Positions 42,746-53,150 of a stretch of 64,000 bases of DNA are shown piece after piece (position 1 is the first letter of the stretch; every line of letters starts with the position of its first letter). A program made the translations under genes and the position numbers. The stretch covers positions 2,652,593 to 2,716,592 of the forward strand of contig CM068590.1 in assembly GCA_035048485.1 (NCBI GenBank), given 5' to 3'. Origin of the DNA: Pteria penguin (lineage: Eukaryota > Mollusca > Bivalvia > Pterioida > Pteriidae). Below the pieces are notes generated by a model. The model had not been told where the DNA came from and did not search any database. It saw only the letters and a list, made by a program, of their open reading frames with translations.

Positions 42746-44718
42746 GATCTCGATATAGTTAAAAACACTAAATTAAGAGAATTTTAACTTAAAGGTCCAA
42801 AATACAGAGAACCCAGATCATTCACATGGAGCCAAAATTTTGAGAATATTATGAACTGCTGCGAGGAAAATGCCACACGATGGGCAAAAAGAGAGGAAGT
42901 ACAAGTCGACACTCTTTCGGAATGGATAAAATCTATTGCAGTACTGCTGAGATCAAAACTTAAAAAATTACAAGGTTCTGTAAACACCAGATTCGAATCT
43001 ATTTTTAAAGATGCTGATGTTGTCAGAGAACTTACCTTCCTCCAAGAACATTATATCATTACACCAGCAGATAAAGCATCTTAAAATTATACATTTACTT
43101 GTAAGAAATATTACTTTGACAGCCTAGTGAAAGAATTAGGATTAAATTCAGTTCCAGGAAATCCTACTTATATTCTCACGAACTTTTCGATTTCGGAAGT
43201 ACTCGAGAATCATAAATCTGTCCTCAATACGTTTGGTATTGACTCAAATAAATTGAATTTAGAACTTCCATATTTGTACTGTATTCCAAAAATGCACAAA
43301 ACTCCGTACAAACAACGCTTTATCGCTGGTTCCTCGAAGTGTTCCACAAAATCTGTATCGATGCTTCTCACAAAAATATTATCAGAAATTAAATCTGGCC
43401 TTTATAGATATTGCGAAACAGTATATTCCAGAAGTGGAATTAATCAAATGTGGATCCTTAAAAATTCAAAAGAGTTGTTAGAACATCTAAAATCTAAAAG
43501 TTTTACTAAAATTCACTCCATCAAGTCTTTTGACTTTTCGACTCTTTACACAACGATCCCTCATCAGAAATTAAAAGACAGATTAGCGGAAAGTATTCAA
43601 AATGCATTTACTAGTAAAAACGGAAGCCGCAAATTCAAATATATAGTAATAGGCCACGATAAAACTTACTTTGTTAGGGAAAATTCTGATTCAAAAAATA
43701 AATACACTGAAACAGCTGTCATCCAGATGTTGAACTTTCTTATCGATAACATTTTTGTGGTGTTTGGAGGTAAGGTTTTTCAACAAATTATCGGCATTCC
43801 AATGGGCACTAACTGTGCTCCGCTTCTGGCTGACATATTCCTTTATTCATACGAAGCTGAGTTCTTTCAGTCTTTGCTTTCGCAAGGAAAAAAACAATTG
43901 GCTCTTGGCTTCAATTTTACTTACAGATATATAGATGACTTGCTTTCAATTAATAATCCTTCATTCGCGGATTACCTTAGCATCATCTATCCAAGTGAAC
44001 TGGAGGTCAAAGAAACCACAGAAACTAGTAATTCTACTTCGTATTTAGATATTATGTTGTCTTTCGACATTAATGGTCAATTAAACACCTCACTCTATGA
44101 CAAACGTGACGATTTCAATTTCGCTATCACAAACTTTCCTTTCATAAGTAGCAACATTCCATCATCGCCCGCATACGGCGTATTCATATCTCAGTTAATA
44201 CGTTATTCCAGAGCATGTTCAAATTATAATGACTTTGTTCTGAGGGCTAGGCGACTTTCAGTTAAGCTGCTCAACCAGGGTTATATATGTGCTAGACTAG
44301 CATAGTCACTGAGGAAGTTCTACGGTCGTTACGAGACTCTTATTACTCCATATGATATCTCGTTATCCAGACTTTTAAATGATATTCTGGACTGAGACCG
44401 ATTCCGATTACTTTACACAGATTTGACACCTTCTATACCAGAAGCTTACCTACTTCGACTTCTCCATATATAAATACATATGGAATTCACACGATTTGAC
44501 TCTTTCTACTGGGTATATGTGACGGGTGTTGCTAGCAAGCAGGAGATGCTCACTCTCCCCGGGCACCTGATCTCACTCCATCACAGGGGTTCACATATGC
44601 TCTTCAAGTAGACATATTTTGTTATTTTCCATTTGTTTTTCATTTTCACTGATTTTGTATGTCCTATGGTTTCATGATTTTTGGACTTGTGGTTTGGATT
44701 TATCCATCATCTTTACAT
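42746..44718 (+). pseudogene. Penelope-like element, best-preserved copy (RT + 3' tail)
   Basis: One frame runs from about 42746 (DLDIVKNTKLREF) to the terminator near 44395. It is interrupted by stops at 42785, 43082 and 44303, so the longest uninterrupted part is 392 codons (43127-44305). Reverse-transcriptase landmarks: YCIPKMHKTPYKQRFIAGSS, motif A SFDFSTLYTTIPH, motif B IIGIPMGTNCAPLLADIFLY, motif C YRYIDDLLSINN, then SYLDIMLS and YDKRDDF. No GIY-YIG endonuclease is visible downstream; upstream is truncated. Absence of a C-terminal endonuclease would suit either an endonuclease-deficient or a Naiad-like (N-terminal endonuclease) Penelope clade. The 3' tail ends at 44718 at exactly the same base as the 15 kb copy. 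It is inactive but recent. Confidence 0.88.
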
Positions 44719-46183
44719 GTTGACTTCTTTATTTAACAGTAACTAAACCATCTGTATTACCTATACTATATAGCAGTATTCTTACTGCTTATGACATATA
44801 CCTATTTGACTTGGGGCTTGGCTTCAATCTACCTAGCCACCCCCATCCCACCATTCCAACCCCAATAATTTGTAGTGAGGCCCATCGCAAATGACTTAGT
44901 TCAAATTAATCAAAATGCCTTGTTTGCAATTTTCGCATCAATAATTTATCGGGAAATATTTTTAACATGTAAATCAAAATCATATCATTAGAATATTCAT
45001 TTTGATATCTTCTCATTTCTTAAATTTCATCTCATTTGGAGAAGAAATAAAGAAATTAGGGCAATTTGAAAATAGCTAAAATCATTAAAATATCTAACAA
45101 TACCGCGGCGGTACAGCGAGATGTTTATTTTGCCTTATAATTGACGGCGCGCTCAGAATCAATGAGCATAAAAGCGATATGTTCACTGGCGTTGTTCGGG
45201 GTCACGAATGTATCAAATCCAGTGAAGTGGGGTTTTTCAGGTAGATACGTCCATTACCTGTAAACAGCTGATCGCCGAAGCGAAAACGATGTACGATGCG
45301 GGCACACATAAGTTTTTTAAATATATAATTTTCACTTTTTAATTTATTTCTACCGGCCCATAATATGCGATAAGTATGTTTCCCCCGATTCATTTGATAC
45401 CATTTTTATGAAAATATACCTAGAAATGACTACAAACATTTAAAAATAAAAAGATAGCGTCTTCCTCTTTGCCAAAACAACGGTCCGCCATATTGTTTCA
45501 CGAGTTATTTGATTACATCGATATACATATTAAACAATCGTACATTATAATGTTCTCAAATAAGAGAACACATAACGAAAGCAATGTCTATAGAAGTAAT
45601 TATGATTATCCTGTTTGCGAAAAAATTACCCCGTAGCTATTATTTACAAAGTTTTATTTCTCAAAAGTTTCATTTCATCATTCATGATGTAATTTGAAGA
45701 ACGGCGTAGGCGCGTGGGTTAATACTTACCGTGAACGATTTTTACATTCGAATTGATAATTATTGGTATTTACATTAATTAAATATTTGACGATTTCATA
45801 TAGTTTATTGAAATTTTGTAGCTCTATTAATACGATTTTACACGAGTTTCCTCTGACTCGGGGCGACCTCCACGTATTGTCGTATAGAATTATGTACAGA
45901 AATACACATTTCAATGTAATAAATACCAAGACATATATTGTGCGATAAAATAAGACATCATTTCATCATTTAGTTTACATTGACCCCACTGTTTACAACT
46001 TCAGACTTACATTTTAATTGCAGATAAGTCTAGACCTCTGCGAAAGGAAGGTGGGGGCGGGGGGATAATTTATTCATATTTAAGGAAGATATTTTTGTTA
46101 AAGGAAAAATGACGAGACTCAGCGCCTATTTTGATTCAAATGATTTGGTTTTAATCCTCTTTAATTAATTTTGGTATTCATAT
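44719..46183. other. Non-coding, no gene recognised
   Basis: AT-rich sequence with a few GC-richer patches near 45110-45160 and 45250-45310. No supported reading frame. Confidence 0.35.
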
Positions 46184-46350
46184 CAGTGGCGAATCCAGAA
46201 TTTCCGAAATGGGAGGGGGGGGGGGAGGCGCACAAGTGAAAGTCCAATAAAAACCAAAATACTCTGCCAATTTAGGGGCGAAATCTGAAGATTTGCTCAT
46301 AATTGTGGCAAAAAGGGGGAGCGATCCCTATAAATTTAAATCCGCCACTG
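46184..46350. mobile_element. hAT-like MITE (CAGTGGCG termini)
   Basis: It starts CAGTGGCGAATCCAGAATT and ends AAATTTAAATCCGCCACTG. The inverted termini CAGTGGCG(G)AT are characteristic of hAT-type elements. The expected 8-bp target duplication is not clear (ATTCATAT against TAGATATT). Internal G-tracts are present and there is no coding sequence. Confidence 0.75.
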
Positions 46351-46980
46351 TAGATATTAAAATGAGAGAACAAGTATATAACAATGAGAGAACAAGTTGT
46401 GTTAAGGTATTACGAAACGCCAATCGTCGCGTGACCTAAGACTCACGAAAAAAAAAAAAAGAAATAAAAGTTTTAAATTTGTAATTTTTTATTTAGATAA
46501 CTGTGTATTGAAGACTTTATAGAAAATAATTCTAATTTTAATATTCCCGATATACCTGCAATTGGCACTCGAAAAAGTGTGTTTTTCAGTACAGCTCGCA
46601 CGAAAACACCAGCGACAGCGTTGACGCTTCGTCATGTCCAATCAGATGGCCAGTACCAAGACGAATTCTATAATATCTTTCATAGTTGACTTCCTAATCA
46701 AGTTGCAATATTTTCAATATATCGAGAGTATATCGAGGTAACGCCGTCTAGGGCGATCACCTGTCACCTCTGCGGCTAAATTATTACGTAATATCACCTC
46801 AACTGGCTGTTTGACCTAGCAAATATCAACCTTCATTTCGTACATTTCAACAGCGTTCAAGATATTAATTAGCGATCTTAATACACTGGGTATTCATATT
46901 AATGAAAGACAAGGACTAGTTATCAGATTTCCTGTTAATTGTGAAGGATGATCATGAAGGAAAAATAAAGAACAGGAATT
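46351..46980. other. Non-coding
   Basis: An A-tract lies at 46447-46462. No supported gene or repeat. Confidence 0.3.
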
Positions 46981-46984
46981 GAAA

Positions 46985-47610
46985 TCAACCAAACTTTACG
47001 ACAATTTGTATTCATGAAGAGTTTATATTTGAGATTTTAACACTTTTAATAAAAGTTTTTGTGTTTTTAAAATAATGAATATAATACATATAGTAGATTA
47101 GTATAAAACATTAAGCTATACTATGATAAATTAAAAGGTATGTGATATTTTTCACATTTTTTTAAAAGAGTTATCCGCCCCTGATTTAGGTAAAAATGTT
47201 TTTGCTTATACAGAGCTTATTTTTTGTCATACAATCTAAATTCCTTCAAATATCCTCATAAGTAACCATTTTAAATAACTTTTTACATTATTATGAATCC
47301 TTGTATAAGTTTTTAGAAAAATGACCTTGGACATTTGGACTTCGTCATTATCATCAAAGTGAAAAACCATTCTTCCTCAAGTTTAAGAGATTATATTTGA
47401 GATAATAAGACTTACAACCAATGTTTTTATCTTTTTCCGTAATACCTGTAGTACATGGAGTAGATTAATATAAATAAATCACAAATTTTATGCATAGCTG
47501 ATTAAGTTATACGCTCATAAAATTAGGAGGTTGTGCATTTTCATTTGCTTGAAAAATGTGTAAAAATGCAATATTGTCCATTTTCAAATCCTCATATCTT
47601 GTAAAGTACT
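46985..47610. repeat. Diverged tandem duplication, ~390-bp spacing
   Basis: TTATATTTGAGATTTTAACA … ATATAGTAGATTAGTATAAA … TTCAAATATCCTCATAAG at 47022-47262 correspond in order to TTATATTTGAGATAATAAGA … GGAGTAGATTAATATAAATA … TTCAAATCCTCATATC at 47391-47600. Confidence 0.55.
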
Positions 47611-47699
47611 CGAGATAAACCCGTGAAATTTTCAGAGTTTGTTGACTATAAAACATGCTATGTAACTTACTTATTCTCTGGTATATTGTGATACAAATT

Positions 47700-47809
47700 A
47701 TTTAAAGGTATCTAAAAAGTGTATCTCATGTGTTTTTAAGGAAAGAGTTTGGGCCTCCCTATAATTTGGAAATAATTTTATACTAAATGCAGATAGTCTT
47801 TCTATACCG

Positions 47810-47862
<53 letters not shown>

Positions 47863-48020
47863 TCCTCTTAGAGATTCATCCACAAAGAACTGAATTTATT
47901 TATTATAATTTGTAGAAAGTCTCACAAGGTTCCATTTTGTCTCAAAGTAGGAGTTATCTGTCCTTGGCGATTAAATTCATTTCTGAAAATTCCGTATTAT
48001 ACGTTTTGTTTTGTAGAGAA
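47700..48020 (+). promoter_or_regulatory. Upstream/5'-UTR region of TRIM-like copy C, with (CT)n
   Basis: A (CT)22 tract at about 47814-47857 replaces the sequence present at the same place upstream of copy A. AAATGCAGATAGTCTTTCTAT, TTTGTAGAAAGTCTCACAAGG and GGAGTTATCT blocks are shared with copy A (20.34-20.47 kb). TTTTGTAG ends four bases before the ATG, a likely splice acceptor. Confidence 0.55.
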
Positions 48021-49670
48021 ATGGCAGATCTCCAGCGACCAACTCCGTGTGAGGTCAACGGCTGCGAGAACCCCGCTCAATATCAATGTCTGAATTGTGA
48101 AGACGTTCTCTGTATAGAATGTAAAGAAAAACACGAAAAGAAAAGGAAAACTCACAAGTTTGTCCTCTACTCAGAGAGAATGAAACGAATTTGCCAGAAA
48201 CACACTGACAATAAATTCATTTATTGGTGCAAAAGATGTTGTGAACCGTGCTGTGCAATATGTGCCATAACATCACATAAGGGACATGGTATGGAAGAAA
48301 TAGAGAGCGCAATCTTTTACAAGACAGAAAGCGTAAAAACAGAGTTGGGAGGGCCATTTCAGGAATATATGACTCGATGGAAAAATCTCCTCCTCGAAGC
48401 CAAAAAGACAACGACTGAATACAAGGATACCATCCAGAAAATTGACCAAGATTTGGTTTCCCATGCAAATCGTATCCATGAAGCTGTCGACAAAAGCTTA
48501 TCTAAAATTCGAAGTGAACTTAGAGAAATAAGCGAAAAGAAAGAAACGATACTTCAAGGACAAGAAAAGTCAATAAACGATAAGTATGAACAATTCAAAA
48601 GAAATATTGAACAACTAGAGGAACTTGTACAAATAAGTGATATCGGTCTATTAGAACACAAGCTTGATATCGCCGATATGAAAGCCCTTCCAGCACTCAC
48701 CCGACCGTCACCTCCTAGCTACACTTCAGGTCAAATTGATGATCAAACGATTTCCACAATGATCGGGGACCTAAACTTATCTGTACAGAATTTAAGAAAA
48801 AAAGTCTCACTCGATGCAGGAAATGTCACAGCTACTGTAAAACCTATACCACAAGTACCACAAGCGTCCGCATCTGTAACGTTATTGCTATCCACGCCGG
48901 TAGTAATATCATCCTTCCTTCCTGATAATCCTGGCGGCTTGTACGATCTTGTTTTTGGTTATTGTTATCCAGACATCGCCTGTACCACGTCATTACGTCG
49001 GGCATGGGTGAGGACTGGTTGGACACGTGTACAGCTGATGAATCATCACGGCAAAGTACTGGATACTATCAACATAGGCTTCGACTTCAATAGATTCACC
49101 ACTTTAAATGGAGATGTCCTCATTACTGGCAAGCGCTGTATCAAGTCAGCTTCAAAGGAAGCGACATCACGGAGATTAAGTACATTATTTCACACGCAGT
49201 ACAATCCACATGCAATATGCTCGCTAAGTAACGGTGACGTCGTCGTGACGTCAGGCAGCAAGGAACACCGGGTCATCCAGTACAGTAGTAAAGGTACAGT
49301 TCTATATGAATTTGATCCAGACTTGTTTTCCGATCCATGTGCCGTAGCTGTGAATAAAGTGAACGAGGATCTATACGTGTGTGACAGAGGAAGATTATTA
49401 GTATTTGGGAAAGACCACAGACTACGGTACACATATACAGGCTCCGATACGACATCATTCAAACCCTGTAACGTCAGTACTGATAGGAATGGCCGTGTTT
49501 TCATTACCGACATCAACAACCACAATATACACATTCTGGACAAGGATGGAAACTTTCTCCAATATTTACAATATCCTGGACTAAACGAGCCAAGGTACGT
49601 TGATGTAGACAGCGAGGGACGTGCGTGGATCGGGGAGATTGGAAGAAACGTGAAAGTAGTGAAATACTGA
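48021..49670 (+). CDS. TRIM-like protein copy C (two B-boxes, coiled coil, propeller-like C-terminus)
   Basis: Intact coding exon of 549 residues. The ATG at 48021 follows the splice-acceptor-like TTTTGTAG and aligns with copies A and B; the frame's upstream extension is non-coding. B-box 1 at residues ~9-48 (CEVNGCENPAQYQCLNCED…CIECKEKH) and B-box 2 at ~57-96 (ICQKHTDNKFIYWCKRCCEP…HKGHG) retain their Cys/His ligands. A coiled-coil-like region spans ~105-245. Linker residues ~275-300 differ most from copy B (an added PIPQVPQAS stretch). The C-terminus has NHL-like repeats (SNGDVVVTSG, VAVNKVNEDLYVCDRGRLLV, DRNGRVFITDINN, DSEGRAWIGE). There is no RING. Upstream sequence is closest to copy A, so A and C form a sub-pair. 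The cellular role is not evident from sequence. Confidence 0.93.
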   Translation: MADLQRPTPCEVNGCENPAQYQCLNCEDVLCIECKEKHEKKRKTHKFVLYSERMKRICQKHTDNKFIYWCKRCCEPCCAICAITSHKGHGMEEIESAIFYKTESVKTELGGPFQEYMTRWKNLLLEAKKTTTEYKDTIQKIDQDLVSHANRIHEAVDKSLSKIRSELREISEKKETILQGQEKSINDKYEQFKRNIEQLEELVQISDIGLLEHKLDIADMKALPALTRPSPPSYTSGQIDDQTISTMIGDLNLSVQNLRKKVSLDAGNVTATVKPIPQVPQASASVTLLLSTPVVISSFLPDNPGGLYDLVFGYCYPDIACTTSLRRAWVRTGWTRVQLMNHHGKVLDTINIGFDFNRFTTLNGDVLITGKRCIKSASKEATSRRLSTLFHTQYNPHAICSLSNGDVVVTSGSKEHRVIQYSSKGTVLYEFDPDLFSDPCAVAVNKVNEDLYVCDRGRLLVFGKDHRLRYTYTGSDTTSFKPCNVSTDRNGRVFITDINNHNIHILDKDGNFLQYLQYPGLNEPRYVDVDSEGRAWIGEIGRNVKVVKY

Positions 49671-50000
49671 ACATTATCTACGTACTATACGGATACAAAG
49701 TGCTGATTTTTATTTTATTTTATTTCTTTCTTTCTTTCTTTATTTTTGTTTTATCTATAAAGAGTTGTCGTTCAGTACATTCATCATATCCTGATTGTAT
49801 TTTGTCAACGTCGATGGAAATGGCCTTTAACTGATTGTGAATTTGAAAGTTTATATTTTCCATGCAATAATATGATATTTACCTTCTGTTTTCCTTTGCA
49901 AGTAATCAACTATCACAAATAAATACAGAGTTAGATGCGCGTACATACACCTAAAATGAACATGGTGTAACATTACTCACTTTACAACATAAAGAAAACA
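49671..50000 (+). other. 3' flank of copy C, conserved with copy B
   Basis: AAAGTGCTGATTTTTAT and TTTTGTCAACGTCGATGGAA are shared with the sequence after copy B, so the duplication unit extends at least 150 bp past the stop. A possible polyadenylation signal AATAAA is at 49918-49923. Confidence 0.55.
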
Positions 50001-50394
50001 ACATAATGAATTTTCATGTTAATTAATACAAACATTCCACCTTTCTGTTCACATCTAACGCACATACATATGTTTGATGCATCAAATTTATAGTTAATTA
50101 ATACCAATATTCTATATTTCTTTTCTATCTTCTTTGTTTTTTTTTTTTCTTGTTTCATAGCATGAACCTAACCACAACTCAGAGTCTGTTGGTTACGCGG
50201 TGATCGTAATGATGTAGGAAATCATAAGAAAAAAAAATAAATAAATAATAGGAACATACATCACATAATAGAACACAATAGGTCAATAGGTAATTTTTAC
50301 ATTCCATAACCTGCTTAGACTCCTCTTTCTGAAACCCCCCCCCCCCTTTTTTTTCGAACAAACAAAAATACACAGAGCTTTGCAATTTCTGGAT

Positions 50395-50495
50395 CATCAT
50401 CAGCATAATCATTATCACCACCATTTTTATCACCAGCATCATCGTCATTATCATCATCATCACCATTTTTATCATCACCATCATCATCATTTGAA
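50395..50495. repeat. (ATC)n-like imperfect microsatellite
   Basis: Interrupted CAT/ATC/ATT trinucleotides. The Met/Asp-rich minus-strand frames here are artefacts. A C8T8 homopolymer pair lies just upstream, at about 50335-50355. Confidence 0.85.
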
Positions 50496-50499
50496 TACA

Positions 50500-51284
50500 A
50501 CATACGAATCAAGTGTCAGCAAAATAGAATTATCAAAAATATGACTACACTGCAGATCGTGAAATGTTTTGGCGTAAAATTTGTTGTAATTAAATGAGGT
50601 TTTGTTTATCAAAAGGTCCTAGGTACGAATCCAACAGGCGGCTCGCCGGGTGATACACTAAAACCCGAAATCCCATGTCACGTGACATGAAAAAGATCGC
50701 TTAGGTTGAAATACCTGTGACATACGTTAAGACCGAGTGCCATTACCACATATGTGGATTACTCTTGGCGTAATATTGGTCGGTAGAGTGGTGCTTTCAA
50801 TAACTTTTACGTGCACTGAATGTCAGGCGCTTAAACACAACAACAAGCCTGTCCCTTTTCAGTGTAACGTTGCATAATAAAGAAACAAAGAACATAACGT
50901 GAAACAAGAAGGAATCAAAATTCTATATACTTGAATGTTTCTCATAAAAAAAAAACAATCTCTATTCACAAATTGTTGGCCACTCAGCGTTTATCCAGTA
51001 AATGAAAGATAAATACCGTGTATGTTACATGTACTATATTTATTTATTTATTAAGTTTCTGGATGGATTTCAGCCTTTTATCGATGATATTTTTACTTTT
51101 TCAGATATTTTTTTTTTCGGATTTGTGCCAGAGTTCACACTATTTTCTAAATCCATATAAAATATAAATAATCCCGCTTATGATCTCGCCAGATTTGTTT
51201 GTTTACCAGTAAACTGAAAATTCATTGAAATTTTAATTCATATTAGACTCGTGATAATACATATTTGCACTCGAGATATATGGA
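50500..51284. other. Non-coding; possible decayed SINE
   Basis: GGTCCTAGGTACGAATCCAA (50616-50635) resembles a tRNA B-box region and CAGGCGCTTAAACACAACAA (50824-50843) resembles SINE flank sequence. The relation to the other SINEs is not convincing. Confidence 0.3.
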
Positions 51285-51480
51285 TATTTTTTATCTTTGC
51301 AACGGACCCACCCGAAGCAGCGAGGGATCTTTTATGTGCCACGCCTACCGTGACACACAACCTTGGTTTCTACAGTTTCATCTGAAAAACAGAACACTGG
51401 TGTGCCAACAGCGGGAACTGAACACGGGAACTTTCGGTCACAGGCCGAGCACCTCATCCAATGGGCCACACCGACTTCAA
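51285..51480 (-). mobile_element. Long-family tRNA-SINE, partial copy
   Basis: ACCCGAAGCAGCGAGGGATC, TTTTATGTGCCACGCCTACC and a decayed inverted tRNA head (CGAGCACCTCATCCAATGGG) match the 59.4 kb copy. The GATT end is missing. Confidence 0.82.
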
Positions 51481-51594
51481 TTATATATGATAAATCATAC
51501 AGTTATATATATGATAAATCATATTTATTGTAATATAAAGCCCCTCCCCTTGTCATATTTTCCTATTAATAACAGTAAAGTACATACTTAACTT

Positions 51595-51890
51595 TTTAAG
51601 ACAACTGTAAGAGTTGTAACAGACAGGGTGAAAATTATGACCGTTCTCGGGAATCGAATCCCGAACCTTCCGCCTTAAAGAAAGACGTAAACACCACTGA
51701 GCTATTTGAACAAACATCCGGCACAATCCCCACCTCAGCAAGAGGTTTACAAACACTTGAAACCCAAGACAGAAAAAAAAACTCTGGCTCATATGAAGGT
51801 CACTCTCGTGGCACCAAATCTGTAACAGGCAGGGTTAAAACATTATGGTCTGATCCGGGAATCGAACCCAAAACCTTCCGCTTTTTTTAT
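51595..51890 (-). mobile_element. Third SINE family, two adjacent partial copies
   Basis: The first copy (51595-51713) has an inverted B box (GGGAATCGAATCCCGAACCT) and A box (ACCACTGAGCTATTTGAAC), equivalent to a tRNA-like head. The second (51815-51885) repeats AACAGGCAGGGTTAAAACAT, GGGAATCGAACCCAAAACCT and TCCGC, and stops before the A-box side. Confidence 0.7.
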
Positions 51891-52745
51891 ATGTACCATG
51901 CATAGATTTAGGGGAGGGGAGCGGGGTGTAAAGAGGGTCTGGATCCCTTGGAATTCGTCAAAAATTCATTTCTTCCATTCCCCCATATAACTTACTGAAA
52001 ATCATAGGTTCCAACCATCTGGCCCCCTCCCCCTATTTAACTTGACTGGATCCCCCGGCCCCCGCCTTGCAAATTTTCGATCTTCCTATATGCACCATGG
52101 CACAAAAAAAAAACAATCATTATGCATCATTGAACCAAATCTAATACGTATGAACAAATGCACCTCCATACTCAGTAAACGAGTTCACATCCCTATACTT
52201 ATTTTCCTTGTTATTGACATGAAGAAAAATAAATGAAGACAAGAATACATATAGTGTTGTGATTAATTATTTAGAAAGACCTATTTTGATTTTAATGGAT
52301 CAACAAACATACCTCTACTCGCTTGATATAATTTTTATAACTCAGACATATTAATATTGGCGAAAACATCTCCATCTACATTATACATATATATATATAT
52401 ACAAAGCACATACAATACACAGAGATAGAGGGATTTCATGATAAATATTGAATTATTACATAAACGAACTGTCTACAATCATAAAATATAAACTTAACAC
52501 TAAGGTTTTACTGGACAGAGAGTACACAGGAGTATCACATGTATCTAACCCTTTCCCTACCCACTCTGTGTTTTGGTCACTCTAAAACCCTTTCATACAA
52601 TTTAAAATAATAAATAAAACACGTCTGAAATGATGTGCACTGAGCTGATAAAGGAGAAGGGTCGGTAATTGGTTAAAATGGCCCACCATATGCAAGATGA
52701 TTTCAAGCCTCCTGATGATACGTATATCTAAATGGAAGCTTAATA
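51891..52745. other. Non-coding, G/C-tract rich start then AT-rich
   Basis: The stretch 51900-52070 has CCCCCTCCC and GGAGGGGAGCGGGG patches reminiscent of the M1/hAT-like MITEs but without clear termini. (TA)n lies at about 52384-52401. Confidence 0.35.
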
Positions 52746-52750
52746 CAAAG

Positions 52751-52864
52751 CTGTAATGATTACAGCAATGGGTCATCTGTGTAATAATTACAGCAATGGG
52801 TTATCTGTGTAATGATTACAGCAATGGGTCATCTGTGTAATGATTACAGCAATGGGTCATCTGT
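52751..52864. repeat. 28-bp tandem repeat, four copies
   Basis: TAATGATTACAGCAATGGGT followed by CATCTGTG is repeated four times with two substitutions. Confidence 0.92.
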
Positions 52865-53034
52865 TATTTCTGCACACTTTACAATATTAGAAAAAATTAA
52901 CCATTTTGTCTGATTTGAATAATTAAGAACAAATTGCAGATTTTTCATCGATTTCAATTTTTTATGTATAGAGTGCAGGCTTTCACCAATGCTATTCTTT
53001 TATGAAATATATGTACTTTCTAGCTAAACAAATG

Positions 53035-53150
53035 ACCCACACTCCTCCTGGCCACCTGTCCTCACGAATGAATTTCAGGGGTCCCTAAATGTTCACTGTG
53101 GAACATTGTTGTTTGTGCCATAGTTATGTGACGTCAGTTACTTTGGTATT
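53035..53150 (+). mobile_element. Solo Penelope-like 3' tail, second subfamily
   Basis: CCCACACTCCTCCTGGCCAC, then TCACTGTGGAACATTGTTGT and TGCCATAGTTATG and CAGTTACTTTGGTATTTT match the 40.0 kb solo tail. It is degraded at the 5' side. Confidence 0.68.
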
